Of a stretch of 64,000 nucleotides of DNA, positions 56,629-64,000 are shown piece by piece. Position 1 is the first letter of the stretch. Every line of letters starts with the position of its first letter. Both the position numbers and the translations under genes were made by a program. The stretch comes from Natronogracilivirga saccharolytica. GTDB lineage: Bacteria; Bacteroidota; Rhodothermia; Balneolales; Natronogracilivirgulaceae. Below the pieces are notes generated by a model, which saw only the letters and a program-made list of their open reading frames with translations, was not told the origin of the DNA and did no database searches. Location: contig NZ_JAFIDN010000003.1 in NCBI RefSeq assembly GCF_017921895.1, positions 124,001 through 188,000 on the forward strand, given 5' to 3'.

Positions 56629-59600
56629 ATGAAAAAGCAATTATTCGGAATTACGATTTTTCTGCTGCTGCCGGTATTCGCAGCCGCACAGAATGACGAA
56701 TGGCAGTTTGAAAGCCGGGTGCCATCCGACGGCAGTATTTACAATACCCACGGACTGGTCTTTGACGGTGAGGATAAACTCTGGAATGCCGGTTATTATC
56801 CTGCCACCGACGAGGACGGCAATCCGGCCCGTGTCCTGCAATGCCTGGAGGTGGATATGGAGACCCCCTGTGCATTTTCGCCGGTCTACAAAATTGAGCA
56901 CGGGGACTCTACCTTCCGTTTCGGAAAGATGACCGGCGCGGCCAGGGATCAAAACGGTGACATACTGGTGTCCATGAACGGGTTCATCTACAATTCCGGC
57001 ACCGAAGAAAGTCCCGATTATACATTTAATACCTCCCGTTCTTTCATTGTCCGGGTAGACCATCAGACCGGCGAGGGGATGGATGTCAGGGACATAACGG
57101 TTCCGCGCTTCGGCGATAACTCCCACACGTACCAACTGGCGGTTGACGGGAATGGGTACGTCTACTATTCCGCAGTGTTCCCGGGAAAACCCATCCGGGT
57201 GCTGGATCCCGAACTGAACGAAATCGGCAAGGTGACGGATTCCCGGGATGGATTTGCCCGCGCCATCGCAGTCAATCACGACGGGACCAGGGTCTATCAG
57301 CCCACCGATAACGTGTATATTGAGATCTATGAAAGCAAGGACGGTCCGCATGGCTCGTATGAACTTGTTGATACCACCTCCATCGACGGTATGGATTCGG
57401 GCGCGATCACCATTCATCCGAAAACCGGTGTGATATATGCAACGGCATCGGGTAGCGGCTCGTCTGCGTTAACGGACATCACCCGATGGGATGCCATGGG
57501 GATCTACGGATTTGATCCGGATGCCGGTTACGATGTAGTGGATGAGCTCAAATGGCACTTCGAAGATGATGAATTTGTGCATCCGTATCGCGGCCTGGCA
57601 ATCAACTCGGATGGTTCGGCCCTGGTTGCCGGATCCTTTTCCGGATTTGGGCTGCAGCGGTTTGTCCGCGGGGAGCCCGACGTGCCGGCGCCCCCGCCTC
57701 CGTCCGGACCACCACCGGTAACAGATTCAAACTGGAACTTTAAGAAGAGCATCGGCTCCGACAAGCCTTTTAACCGTTCACATGGCGTTGCCTTTGATGC
57801 GGCAGGCAATGTTTGGTCCGGACTGTACTTCCACTTTTTTGAGGATGGAGAGAACATCAACCCGGTATATTGCCTTACGCCCGAAGGTGAATTTTGTGAC
57901 GGTATTGGTCCCGTATACAGTGTTGAAACCGGTGACTCCACATTCCGGTTTGGAGCAATAACAGGGGTGGAAAGGGATCACAACGGAGATATTCTTATCA
58001 GTGTCCACGGCTACCGCGAAAACGACAGCACCATCCGATGGAACAGATCCCGCGCCTTTCTGGTCCGCCTGGCTCACAGGACCGGCGAAGCAATCGGGGT
58101 TGCCGAAGTTACGCGCATGAGGGAGGATGACATAGCACACGCCACGCACCATGCGGTGGATGATGCCGGATACATATACTATTCGACGGTCTGGCCCGGC
58201 GAGCCGATTCGCGTGCTGGACAAGAATTTCAATCCGGTCGCGATAGTGAGGGACAACCGGCCGGGATTTGCGCGGGACATAGCGGTGAGCCCGGAAGGCG
58301 ATCGTGTCTATCAGCCATCCCGGTATGAAAGCAAAATTGCGGAAAACGGCGATACCGTTACTGTAACCGGGCGTCTTGCGGTTTACGAAGGAAGTGTATC
58401 CGACGGATTCGAGCCTCTGGATACCCTGTCATTCATCGGTATGGATCCGGGTGCGGTTGCCGTGGATCCGCAAACCGGTGTCATATATGCCGCGGCGTCG
58501 GGTACCGCCAATGACCCGAGGGGAGATCCGGACATGTGGGAGACCAGGACCATTTACGGTATAAAGGTTCACGGCCAGGCCGACTATGAGATTGTCGATC
58601 AGGTGGCCTGGAAGAGTCAGTCATCCGGGGATCTGTATCACCTTGTCTACCGCGGACTGGATATTTCTCCGGACGGGATGAATCTGGCGATCGGCAATTT
58701 TGGCGGTCCGGACCATGCTGTGCAGCTGTTTCGGCATCGCGATGCGCCGGAACCTGTTGCCGACCCCGAACTTGCGATCCGGGCCGAATATCCGGTCATC
58801 TACAAGGACAGTCTGTTTGCCATCACTATTGTTATTGGCTCGGATGCCGCGCCGGTCCGGGATCTGCATGGTATCGGATTCCAGGTGCATCAATCCGAAC
58901 CCAACCTTGAGATTGAGGATGTGATCTGGGGCGATTTTTTCCCGGGTGACGAAGAGGATCTGATTCTGTTCAAGAAGATTTCCGATGACAGCCTTTCGGT
59001 TGATTTGTCGCTTACGCGCAAAGCCAATGACGGCATCAGCGGGCATGGCGAGCTGGCCACGGTGATATATCGTGCCACCCGTGAATTCAAAGGGATCCTC
59101 ACCATCAGCCTGGAAGAGGTCCTGGCACTGGATTCCGGAGGGGATAAGCTGGTCCTTTCAAACGAGCCGCTTTCGGTTGCATACTCATCACTGCTGGTCT
59201 GGCCCGGTGACACCAACAACGACGGGATTGTGGATATGCACGACATCCTGCCGGTTGGTCAGTATTATGATATGAGCGGTCCGGCGCGGGATGGATTTGA
59301 TGTGAGCTGGGAGGCCAGGCCGGCGGCTTCCTGGGAAAATGTGGAGGCCACTTATGCCGATGCCATCGGCGACGGCAGTATCAACCAGAATGATATTCTG
59401 CCCGTTGGCCTGAACTTCGGAAAAACCCGTCCGGGCAAAACCGGCAAGAACGTGCTGGCCCGGGATGAGCCCGATTCCGACGGGCAAACACCTTATGTGG
59501 ATGTCGGAGAAATGGTGCCCGGCGAAGTTTTGCGGGTGGAGATCAGGGCTGATGCCGATGTGATGCCGGAGTCCGGAATACTGGGGATTTCGGGTCTGAT

Positions 59601-60183
59601 GCGGGCTTATTCCGGTGTCTTGCCGGAACCGGTCATCAAGCCCGTTTCCGGATTTGGTGAGAGCGATGAGCTGCTCATGTTCATGCATGAACTTGAAGAT
59701 CACGCCGGCGTGGCCATGGCCGTATCACGAACCAGCAAGCACGGGACCACCAGTCAGGCTGGCATTGCCGAGATAGATCTGGCTGCCACCGAACATACGG
59801 CGCCGTTCCGTCTGTACTTCGAGGACTTCAAAGCCAGCTCACTTGACAGCGTTTTTGCGGCTGATTTTCTGGAAATCAGCGCATCGGTAATTACATCCTC
59901 TGAGCCGGATCAGGTTGTCACCGAATACGCTCTGGAGCAAAACTATCCGAATCCGTTCAATCCGGCTACGCAGATCCGATTTGCCCTGCCGGAGCGGGGA
60001 CATGTGAACCTGATGGTTTACGACCTGCTTGGCCGGAGGGTTGCTACCCTGGTTAACGAAAACCTGTCACCCGGCTGGCACGAGGTGACCTTCGATGCCG
60101 CCCGGCTGTCCAGCGGAGTGTACATTTATCGTATTGAGGCTGATAATTATGTGGAGACCCGGCAGATGATGTTCGTGAAGTAG
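56629..60183 (+). CDS. Large cell-surface protein with duplicated propeller-like unit, cohesin-like region, dockerin and T9SS-type tail
   Basis: 1184 residues. Signal peptide (KKQLFGITIFLLLPVFAAAQ). Two homologous units of about 340 residues follow (about 22-355 and 370-715). Compare GDSTFRFGKMTGAARDQNGD with GDSTFRFGAITGVERDHNGD, and GMDSGAITIHPKTGVIYATA with GMDPGAVAVDPQTGVIYAAA. They resemble beta-propellers and are joined by a Pro-rich linker (PDVPAPPPPSGPPPV). Residues about 725-855 read like a cohesin. About 860-930 form a dockerin with two Ca2+ loops (GDTNNDGIVDMHDIL and AIGDGSINQNDIL). The C terminus has NYPNPFNP and the FlgD-like type IX tail (about 1100-1184). Likely secreted and anchored by the type IX system; ligand unknown. 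A very strong ribosome binding site precedes it. Confidence 0.85.
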   Translation: MKKQLFGITIFLLLPVFAAAQNDEWQFESRVPSDGSIYNTHGLVFDGEDKLWNAGYYPATDEDGNPARVLQCLEVDMETPCAFSPVYKIEHGDSTFRFGKMTGAARDQNGDILVSMNGFIYNSGTEESPDYTFNTSRSFIVRVDHQTGEGMDVRDITVPRFGDNSHTYQLAVDGNGYVYYSAVFPGKPIRVLDPELNEIGKVTDSRDGFARAIAVNHDGTRVYQPTDNVYIEIYESKDGPHGSYELVDTTSIDGMDSGAITIHPKTGVIYATASGSGSSALTDITRWDAMGIYGFDPDAGYDVVDELKWHFEDDEFVHPYRGLAINSDGSALVAGSFSGFGLQRFVRGEPDVPAPPPPSGPPPVTDSNWNFKKSIGSDKPFNRSHGVAFDAAGNVWSGLYFHFFEDGENINPVYCLTPEGEFCDGIGPVYSVETGDSTFRFGAITGVERDHNGDILISVHGYRENDSTIRWNRSRAFLVRLAHRTGEAIGVAEVTRMREDDIAHATHHAVDDAGYIYYSTVWPGEPIRVLDKNFNPVAIVRDNRPGFARDIAVSPEGDRVYQPSRYESKIAENGDTVTVTGRLAVYEGSVSDGFEPLDTLSFIGMDPGAVAVDPQTGVIYAAASGTANDPRGDPDMWETRTIYGIKVHGQADYEIVDQVAWKSQSSGDLYHLVYRGLDISPDGMNLAIGNFGGPDHAVQLFRHRDAPEPVADPELAIRAEYPVIYKDSLFAITIVIGSDAAPVRDLHGIGFQVHQSEPNLEIEDVIWGDFFPGDEEDLILFKKISDDSLSVDLSLTRKANDGISGHGELATVIYRATREFKGILTISLEEVLALDSGGDKLVLSNEPLSVAYSSLLVWPGDTNNDGIVDMHDILPVGQYYDMSGPARDGFDVSWEARPAASWENVEATYADAIGDGSINQNDILPVGLNFGKTRPGKTGKNVLARDEPDSDGQTPYVDVGEMVPGEVLRVEIRADADVMPESGILGISGLMRAYSGVLPEPVIKPVSGFGESDELLMFMHELEDHAGVAMAVSRTSKHGTTSQAGIAEIDLAATEHTAPFRLYFEDFKASSLDSVFAADFLEISASVITSSEPDQVVTEYALEQNYPNPFNPATQIRFALPERGHVNLMVYDLLGRRVATLVNENLSPGWHEVTFDAARLSSGVYIYRIEADNYVETRQMMFVK

Positions 60184-60189
60184 GGCGGA

Positions 60190-60891
60190 TCAGCTGCCGT
60201 GCAGATACCATTGCCGGAGATCCTCCGGGAATTTTTCGATTGCATATCGCAGCATGGTTCGCGGCATGCGGAGGCGGTGCTTTTTCAGGAACTCCTCCTC
60301 TGCAGGCCGGTCCCGCTTGCCCGTTTCCCGCAGCATCCATCCCACGGCTTTATGGATCAGAACTTCGGTATCGGCAACGAGCATTTCAGCGATCTTCAGC
60401 GTATCTCCGAATTCGTTTTTCTTTATGAAATGGAACGTGGCCATTATGGCAATGCGGCGATCCCACAGGCTGTCCGATGCTGCCAGTTCATACAGCGGCT
60501 GCCGCGGCCGGTTGTAAAGATGTGCGCCCACTATGTGTTCGGCCGAGGTGTCTACCAGATCCCAGTTGTTGATGTATCGGGTGTGGTTCAGGTACATCGC
60601 ATAAATCGATTCCCGGATGTGCTCCGGCGCGCCGTTGTACTTGTGAATGAGGATGATCAGTGCCAGCAGCCGCTCCTCGTGGACAGGAGAGGTGAGCAGC
60701 TCCTGTACATCGGAAAGGGAAGCGGATTTTTGATACTTCCGGGCAATCTTCCGGACAACCGGTACGCGCACCCCGATGAACCGGTCCCCCTCGCCATATT
60801 CTCCGGGACCGGTTTTGAAATAGCAGCTGAGCTGCCGGGTATCGGATTCACTGGCATGTTCCCGCAAGGCCAATTGAAGTGACTTCAGCAT
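60190..60891 (-). CDS. DNA alkylation repair glycosylase AlkD-like
   Basis: HEAT-repeat glycosylase that excises alkylated bases, 233 residues, the family length. Signatures: GEGDRFIGVRVPVVRKIARK, VHEERLLALIILIHKYNGAP, INNWDLVDTSAEHIVGAHLY, LWDRRIAIMATFHFIKKNEF and LIHKAVGWMLRETGKRD. The catalytic region of AlkD (WDLVD and DRRIA segments) is retained. It converges with the surface protein gene, six bases apart, with no room for a terminator between them. Confidence 0.94.
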   Translation of the reverse strand: MLKSLQLALREHASESDTRQLSCYFKTGPGEYGEGDRFIGVRVPVVRKIARKYQKSASLSDVQELLTSPVHEERLLALIILIHKYNGAPEHIRESIYAMYLNHTRYINNWDLVDTSAEHIVGAHLYNRPRQPLYELAASDSLWDRRIAIMATFHFIKKNEFGDTLKIAEMLVADTEVLIHKAVGWMLRETGKRDRPAEEEFLKKHRLRMPRTMLRYAIEKFPEDLRQWYLHGS

Positions 60892-61112
60892 GGTTACGCC
60901 GCATTTGTTTGCATTTGTTTCGCCAATAATACGGCTTTGAAAACTAAGGTACTTGTAAAACCTCTCTGTTAGAAACCTTAGCTAAAAGGAAAGATCGCAG
61001 CAAACGCATAACAGGCTTGTCTGTTAAATCAATAAAGGTAGAAGCATTTCACAATCCCGCTTGATGCGTAACACTAATTGGTGGAAAGAAATGTAGAAGA
61101 AGGGGTTAAAAA
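60892..61112. other. Intergenic region
   Basis: 221 bases upstream of the AlkD-like gene on its strand, AT-rich, presumably its promoter. Nothing else seen. Confidence 0.35.
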
Positions 61113-61289
61113 CTATGACTGAGACTGATATAGTTTTTCTACGCGCTTTTTCAAAGCTTTACGTTTTTCGTCAGAGAGCTGTGATTTCTGCTTTTTCATT
61201 AAACCACGGAACTCCTTAAGCTCTTTTTCAGACCAAGGCTCCGATTTGACGATGAAATCAATTCCTTTTGGTTCTTTAATCCTTCCCAT
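61113..61289 (-). CDS. Small 58-residue protein next to a truncated partner
   Basis: ATG 61289 opens 58 residues: GRIKEPKGIDFIVKSEPWSE, then KELKEFRGLMKKQKSQLSDE, then a basic helix ending LYQSQS. It begins six bases after the stop of the fragment at 61296, in the same direction. Small proteins of this type (a short beta-like start, then two charged helices) pair with toxin-like partners in Bacteroidota genomes, so an antitoxin role is possible. I do not recognise a named family. Confidence 0.5.
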   Translation of the reverse strand: MGRIKEPKGIDFIVKSEPWSEKELKEFRGLMKKQKSQLSDEKRKALKKRVEKLYQSQS

Positions 61290-61295
61290 GAAAAA

Positions 61296-61484
61296 TTATT
61301 GCTTAAAATATTTGGTGATCAGCATCACGGCATTAACGGTTTCGATAAACATTCGTTGTCCGCGGAAATGCGATGCACCCAGTTTTTCCTTGTAGTGTTC
61401 ACTTAATGCAGACTTGGAGTCAAAAGCAACATAACCCTCATATCCTTTTTCAAAAGAAAGCTTGCCGGATCGCAAAGAAGCGTG
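61296..61484 (-). pseudogene. C-terminal fragment of a GNAT-like toxin-type gene
   Basis: Immediately after the HicB-like stop, and in the same frame, the sequence reads LSFEKGYEGYVAFDSKSALS, then EHYKEKLGASHFRGQRMFIE and VNAVMLITKYFKQ, ending at 61298-61296. It resembles the C-terminal end of GNAT-like proteins that are paired with a small partner. The N-terminal two thirds are gone, as if the HicB-like gene replaced them. Without a start codon of its own it is probably not expressed, unless TTG 61472 is used. Confidence 0.5.
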
Positions 61485-61805
61485 TTAATTAGTCTGGGAT
61501 AGTTTTTCAGTTATGTACTCGTTCAGGCTTTTCCCCTCCCTTTTTGCCCGAACATAGACACTGCGATGAACCTCAGTTGGAAGACGAAGCATCAGGCGCC
61601 CCGTAAACGGTTTGTCCGGATCCTCACCCCGCTGCTGGCAGAAATCCAGATAGTCATCAACAGAATCGTGAAAAGCCTGTTGCAGTTCGTCAACACTTTT
61701 CCCTTGAAACGTAATCACATCGCGTAAATCCACGACTTCTCCATGAAAAAGACCAGCTTCTTCGTCAAACGCTACGTTTCCGTGATATCCTTTATACCTT
61801 AACAT
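61485..61805 (-). CDS. HicB-family antitoxin (no HicA partner)
   Basis: 106 residues. The N-terminal HicB fold reads YKGYHGNVAFDEEAGLFHGE, VDLRDVITFQGKSVDELQQA and FHDSVDDYLDFCQQRGE. The C-terminal ribbon-helix-helix reads GRLMLRLPTEVHRSVYVRAK, then REGKSLNEYITEKLS. HicB neutralises the RNase HicA and represses its operon; no hicA-like frame of about 60 residues was found next to it. It may be an orphan left from decay of a toxin-antitoxin locus, or a free-standing regulator. Confidence 0.88.
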   Translation of the reverse strand: MLRYKGYHGNVAFDEEAGLFHGEVVDLRDVITFQGKSVDELQQAFHDSVDDYLDFCQQRGEDPDKPFTGRLMLRLPTEVHRSVYVRAKREGKSLNEYITEKLSQTN

Positions 61806-61816
61806 TATGCCTGTTT

Positions 61817-63331
61817 TTAGGGTGGTATTACTCCGGCTTCTTTTAAAAATCGTCGAACTGATTTCAGTGCACCTTTATCTGTTTCCTTCTGTGGGCGCGG
61901 ACTATTTAAATTACGCAGATAAACCGAATAAAGTTGCTTTGTCTGTCCGGGTTGAAGTTTCGTCCAGCGGGCTTCTTCCGGCTGACCCGTCGGGTAGATC
62001 ACAAAATGGACAGTGCCTTCGTCTTCTATGTCAATAATATAGAAGCGATAACCGGACAGTATCGTCATTTGCCACGGCCAGAGCGGCCCGGACCGGTTAT
62101 GGCGGGTGTCAAAATCCCCCTCTCCCCCAACTAGCCTTAACGGCGCATTGCCTGCCGCTTCCGGAAGCTCCGGCATTTCTTCATTGTCAAAGATCTGAAT
62201 AGTAACGGAAACGTCAGGTACCGGCACATGCTGCTTGAAATGGAATGCTCCATCGACACTGTCAGCTGCAACCGTGACAGAGTGGCCGGGCATATCGAGC
62301 CGAACCGACTCAAGATCGTTGAACAGTCTGACTGCCCGTCTTGCACAAATACTGGCCCATCGCCAGTCATGGATAATATCCGGTACTATCAATGGATCAT
62401 GGCGGGTTTCCAGGGGGTTTTCCGGTTTGCCGGTCCACCGCAGAACCAGGGTTGTTCCGTCAAGTGCTGCCTCGAGGTTTTTCGGCCGTGAGATGGCATG
62501 AATCACGTCGGGCAGCAAATCCAGATCACCGGGTTCCGGGAGGCTGCTCAGGCCGGTGCCGCTGTAATTGATGCGGAGGCGGTCGGTGGGACGATCTGTT
62601 TCCGGATCGGGCGAGGACATAGCAGCCAGTTCCGCTGCATTGCGGCGAATTCGAAGTTTCAGACTGTCGGTATCATGGCGCCGCGTGAGGCGGGATGCCT
62701 GACCGGCAATCGCTCTGATGCGCTGCAGGCTGTGAATGTTTGGCTCTGTGAAGGAAGAATCAAAAATCACATCCAGGTGAAGGACGGATTTCTCATGCTT
62801 GAAATTGATCCGATGGTTTCCGTCCGGAAGCTGCCGTTCCACATGTACCAGGGCGTCTTCCAAAGGGACCCGGTCGATTCTGTCCCTGAGTATTTCACTG
62901 GCTGCCAGCCCAATGAGACCGGCTGCCACCGCTACAAGAAGGCGGATCAGGATGACGCTGCGTTTTCCGGGAATCCAGCTTTCACCTTCCGACCTGTATA
63001 GTATTGCGAAAAGAGCGGCGGGGATCCAGAAGAAAAAGGTTTTCAAAATCCTGATTGTAAGCCCCATCTCCATCCCATAACTGCCGGCCGTGATGCGAAA
63101 CCAGAATATCCCGGTCAGCACTACGCCCGCAATCCCGATAATCCAGCAGCTCAGGGCATGATGAGGATCTGTGGAGGTTTTGTCGGCGACAATCAGGTGC
63201 AGGGGAATCAGAATCAGCACAGCAATCAGAATTCCGTCAAGAACAGGCGTACGCATCGTCCCGGGATCCGGCAGCGTGAACAGGAGCAGGAGCGCAAGGA
63301 AAAGCAGGCCGGGGCGGAGGTATTTTTTCAT
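61817..63331 (-). CDS. Hypothetical membrane protein
   Basis: 504 residues. Four membrane segments lie in the first 150: LRPGLLFLALLLLFTLP, LIAVLILIPLHLIVA, SCWIIGIAGVVLTGIFWF, and a segment near ILKTFFFWIPAALFAILY. A fifth comes at LIRLLVAVAAGLIGLAAS. The remaining 350 residues are soluble and beta-rich with many Arg and Asp. The last part (TILSGYRFYIIDIEDEGTVH) may be a small beta domain. No family recognised. It is 11 bases upstream of the HicB-like gene on the same strand. Confidence 0.65.
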   Translation of the reverse strand: MKKYLRPGLLFLALLLLFTLPDPGTMRTPVLDGILIAVLILIPLHLIVADKTSTDPHHALSCWIIGIAGVVLTGIFWFRITAGSYGMEMGLTIRILKTFFFWIPAALFAILYRSEGESWIPGKRSVILIRLLVAVAAGLIGLAASEILRDRIDRVPLEDALVHVERQLPDGNHRINFKHEKSVLHLDVIFDSSFTEPNIHSLQRIRAIAGQASRLTRRHDTDSLKLRIRRNAAELAAMSSPDPETDRPTDRLRINYSGTGLSSLPEPGDLDLLPDVIHAISRPKNLEAALDGTTLVLRWTGKPENPLETRHDPLIVPDIIHDWRWASICARRAVRLFNDLESVRLDMPGHSVTVAADSVDGAFHFKQHVPVPDVSVTIQIFDNEEMPELPEAAGNAPLRLVGGEGDFDTRHNRSGPLWPWQMTILSGYRFYIIDIEDEGTVHFVIYPTGQPEEARWTKLQPGQTKQLYSVYLRNLNSPRPQKETDKGALKSVRRFLKEAGVIPP

Positions 63332-63365
63332 GAGAAGGCTTTACTCATATCCAAAAAAACAGATC

Positions 63366-63509
63366 TCACAGATTATGATTCCGGAAATAGCTATGATGAT
63401 TTGAAGCCAAAACTAATTTACGATCATTTTCGATCAGGTCAATCGCTTGTTGCTTAAGCTTTTGATAAACATCGTCGGGAATTCCTTTAATAGTGATATT
63501 CGTGGGCAT
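63366..63509 (-). CDS. Truncated FitA/Arc-type antitoxin
   Basis: ATG 63509 opens 47 residues. The N terminus PTNITIKGIPDDVYQKLKQQ is the usual start of FitA-type ribbon-helix-helix antitoxins (N-I-T-I-K-x-I-P-D). It stops being family-like after about residue 30, and ends in an unrelated stretch. No PIN toxin partner follows; a toxin would be expected right downstream. Confidence 0.45.
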   Translation of the reverse strand: MPTNITIKGIPDDVYQKLKQQAIDLIENDRKLVLASNHHSYFRNHNL

Positions 63510-63712
63510 AATGAACTGGTTAAACCGTGGTTCCATTATGAGACCAAAAAGGTTCCGGATTTACTGCAAAAAATCTGCACTATAACGGCCTTGCGCTTGA
63601 TTCCCGGTTTACCTTAATCGTACCGGCAAAATTCACAAGAATTGTGATGGCAGGGTGATTATTTTAGTAACATTACTTTGAAAACTTTTCCCCGGCATTT
63701 TAAAAATATCCC
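63510..63712. other. Divergent intergenic region
   Basis: 203 bases between the truncated antitoxin (minus) and the small membrane peptide (plus). AT-rich; probably promoters, none identified. Confidence 0.35.
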
Positions 63713-63862
63713 ATGGAGCTATTTGTCATCCTCTTGATAGTAGTGATTATTATTGGTGCTTTTTTAGGTGGAAGAAACTTAGGTGATACAGTCAGAAAAG
63801 GATGCGGGTGTCTGGTACTAATTTTAATTGTTATTGCTTTGTTATTGCTTTCAAACGCATAA
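63713..63862 (+). CDS. Small membrane protein of 49 residues
   Basis: ATG 63713 gives ELFVILLIVVIIIGAFLGGR, then NLGDTVRKGCGCLVLILIVI and a hydrophobic end ALLLLSNA. Two membrane helices are separated by a short loop with Gly-Cys-Gly-Cys. The gene has no recognisable family. It is followed by a bidirectional terminator-like hairpin, which supports expression as a separate unit. Confidence 0.5.
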   Translation: MELFVILLIVVIIIGAFLGGRNLGDTVRKGCGCLVLILIVIALLLLSNA

Positions 63863-63888
63863 ATATCATGCGGTGAATTCTTGCAAAA

Positions 63889-63925
63889 AAAAAGCCTTGC
63901 AAGTCAGTAGCTTACAAGGCTTTTT
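63889..63925. terminator. Intrinsic terminator, bidirectional
   Basis: AAGCCTTGCAAG pairs with CTTACAAGGCTT (one mismatch) around a short loop, with A residues on the left and a T run on the right. It follows the small membrane protein gene and the tRNA-Leu that faces it. Confidence 0.75.
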
Positions 63926-63926
63926 G

Positions 63927-64000
63927 TGCCGAAGGCGGGACTCGAACCCGCACGGGATTGCTCCCACACGCCCCTGAAACGTGCGCGTCTACCAATTCCG
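63927..64000 (-). tRNA. tRNA-Leu (anticodon CAG), partial
   Basis: The minus strand shows the end of a class II tRNA: anticodon stem CACGT/GCGTG with loop TTCAGGG (anticodon CAG), long variable arm (TGTGGGAGCAATCCCGT) and T arm GGGTTCGAGTCCC, acceptor 3' strand CCTTCGGC. The 5' acceptor strand lies past the window edge. Confidence 0.9.

Overview
This is a bacterial chromosome segment of medium GC content. Gene content fits the Bacteroidota/Rhodothermota-Balneolota group. A large secreted protein ends in the NYPNPFNP-type sorting tail of type IX secretion substrates. There is a secreted M14 peptidase, and TTG is the likely start of both rpoB and rpoC. The exact lineage is inferred from reading proteins, not from a search.

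Layout. (1) 1-6277, minus strand: rplM-rpsI-rpsB-tsf-pyrH-frr-smc (smc runs off the left edge), a translation and chromosome-maintenance run with intrinsic terminators after tsf and pyrH. (2) 6534-8817, plus: a secreted serine hydrolase and a Tat-type exported Fe/Mn superoxide dismutase. (3) 9063-15970, minus: a LytR_C protein, rsfS and a small secreted protein, then a 2-hydroxyacid dehydrogenase, a MATE exporter and a tight type III polyketide synthase/methyltransferase/FAD-monooxygenase operon. (4) 16741-19273: tRNA-Ser, queA, ispD, ispF. (5) 19436-32494, plus: tRNA-Thr/Tyr/Gly/Thr-tuf-tRNA-Trp-secE-nusG-rplKAJL-rpoBC, in the same order as the tufB region of Escherichia coli. (6) 32766-46450: a YtxH-like protein, a transaldolase-like aldolase, crtI, rlpA, an RlmI-like methyltransferase, mgtE, a macrodomain protein, a membrane protein with a long Gly/Asp/Arg octapeptide array, a B3/B4-domain protein, a Pro-rich lipoprotein, an HPF-like/sigma-like fusion and katG. 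(7) 46451-53598: a decayed accessory island. It holds a PIN/RHH toxin-antitoxin pair, three copies of a CRISPR-type repeat without cas genes, two gene fragments that each begin at a repeat copy, and hsdR plus an M48-type metallopeptidase without hsdM or hsdS. (8) 53599-60891: an M14 carboxypeptidase, a 1184-residue cell-surface protein with a duplicated propeller-like unit, a cohesin-like region and a dockerin, and an AlkD-like glycosylase. (9) 60892-64000: remnants of toxin-antitoxin modules, a hypothetical membrane protein, a 49-residue membrane peptide and a partial tRNA-Leu.

A recurring theme is short tandem DNA repeats, often with periods that are multiples of 3 and open reading frames through them: 18 bp in rlpA, 24 bp in the 40306 gene, 18 bp in the 42320 lipoprotein, 12 bp after mgtE, 33 bp near 7804, and repeats in the linker of the broken HATPase gene. 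The most unusual candidates are the orphan CRISPR-type repeats that form gene-truncation junctions, the HPF-like/sigma-like fusion, and the octapeptide-array membrane protein.
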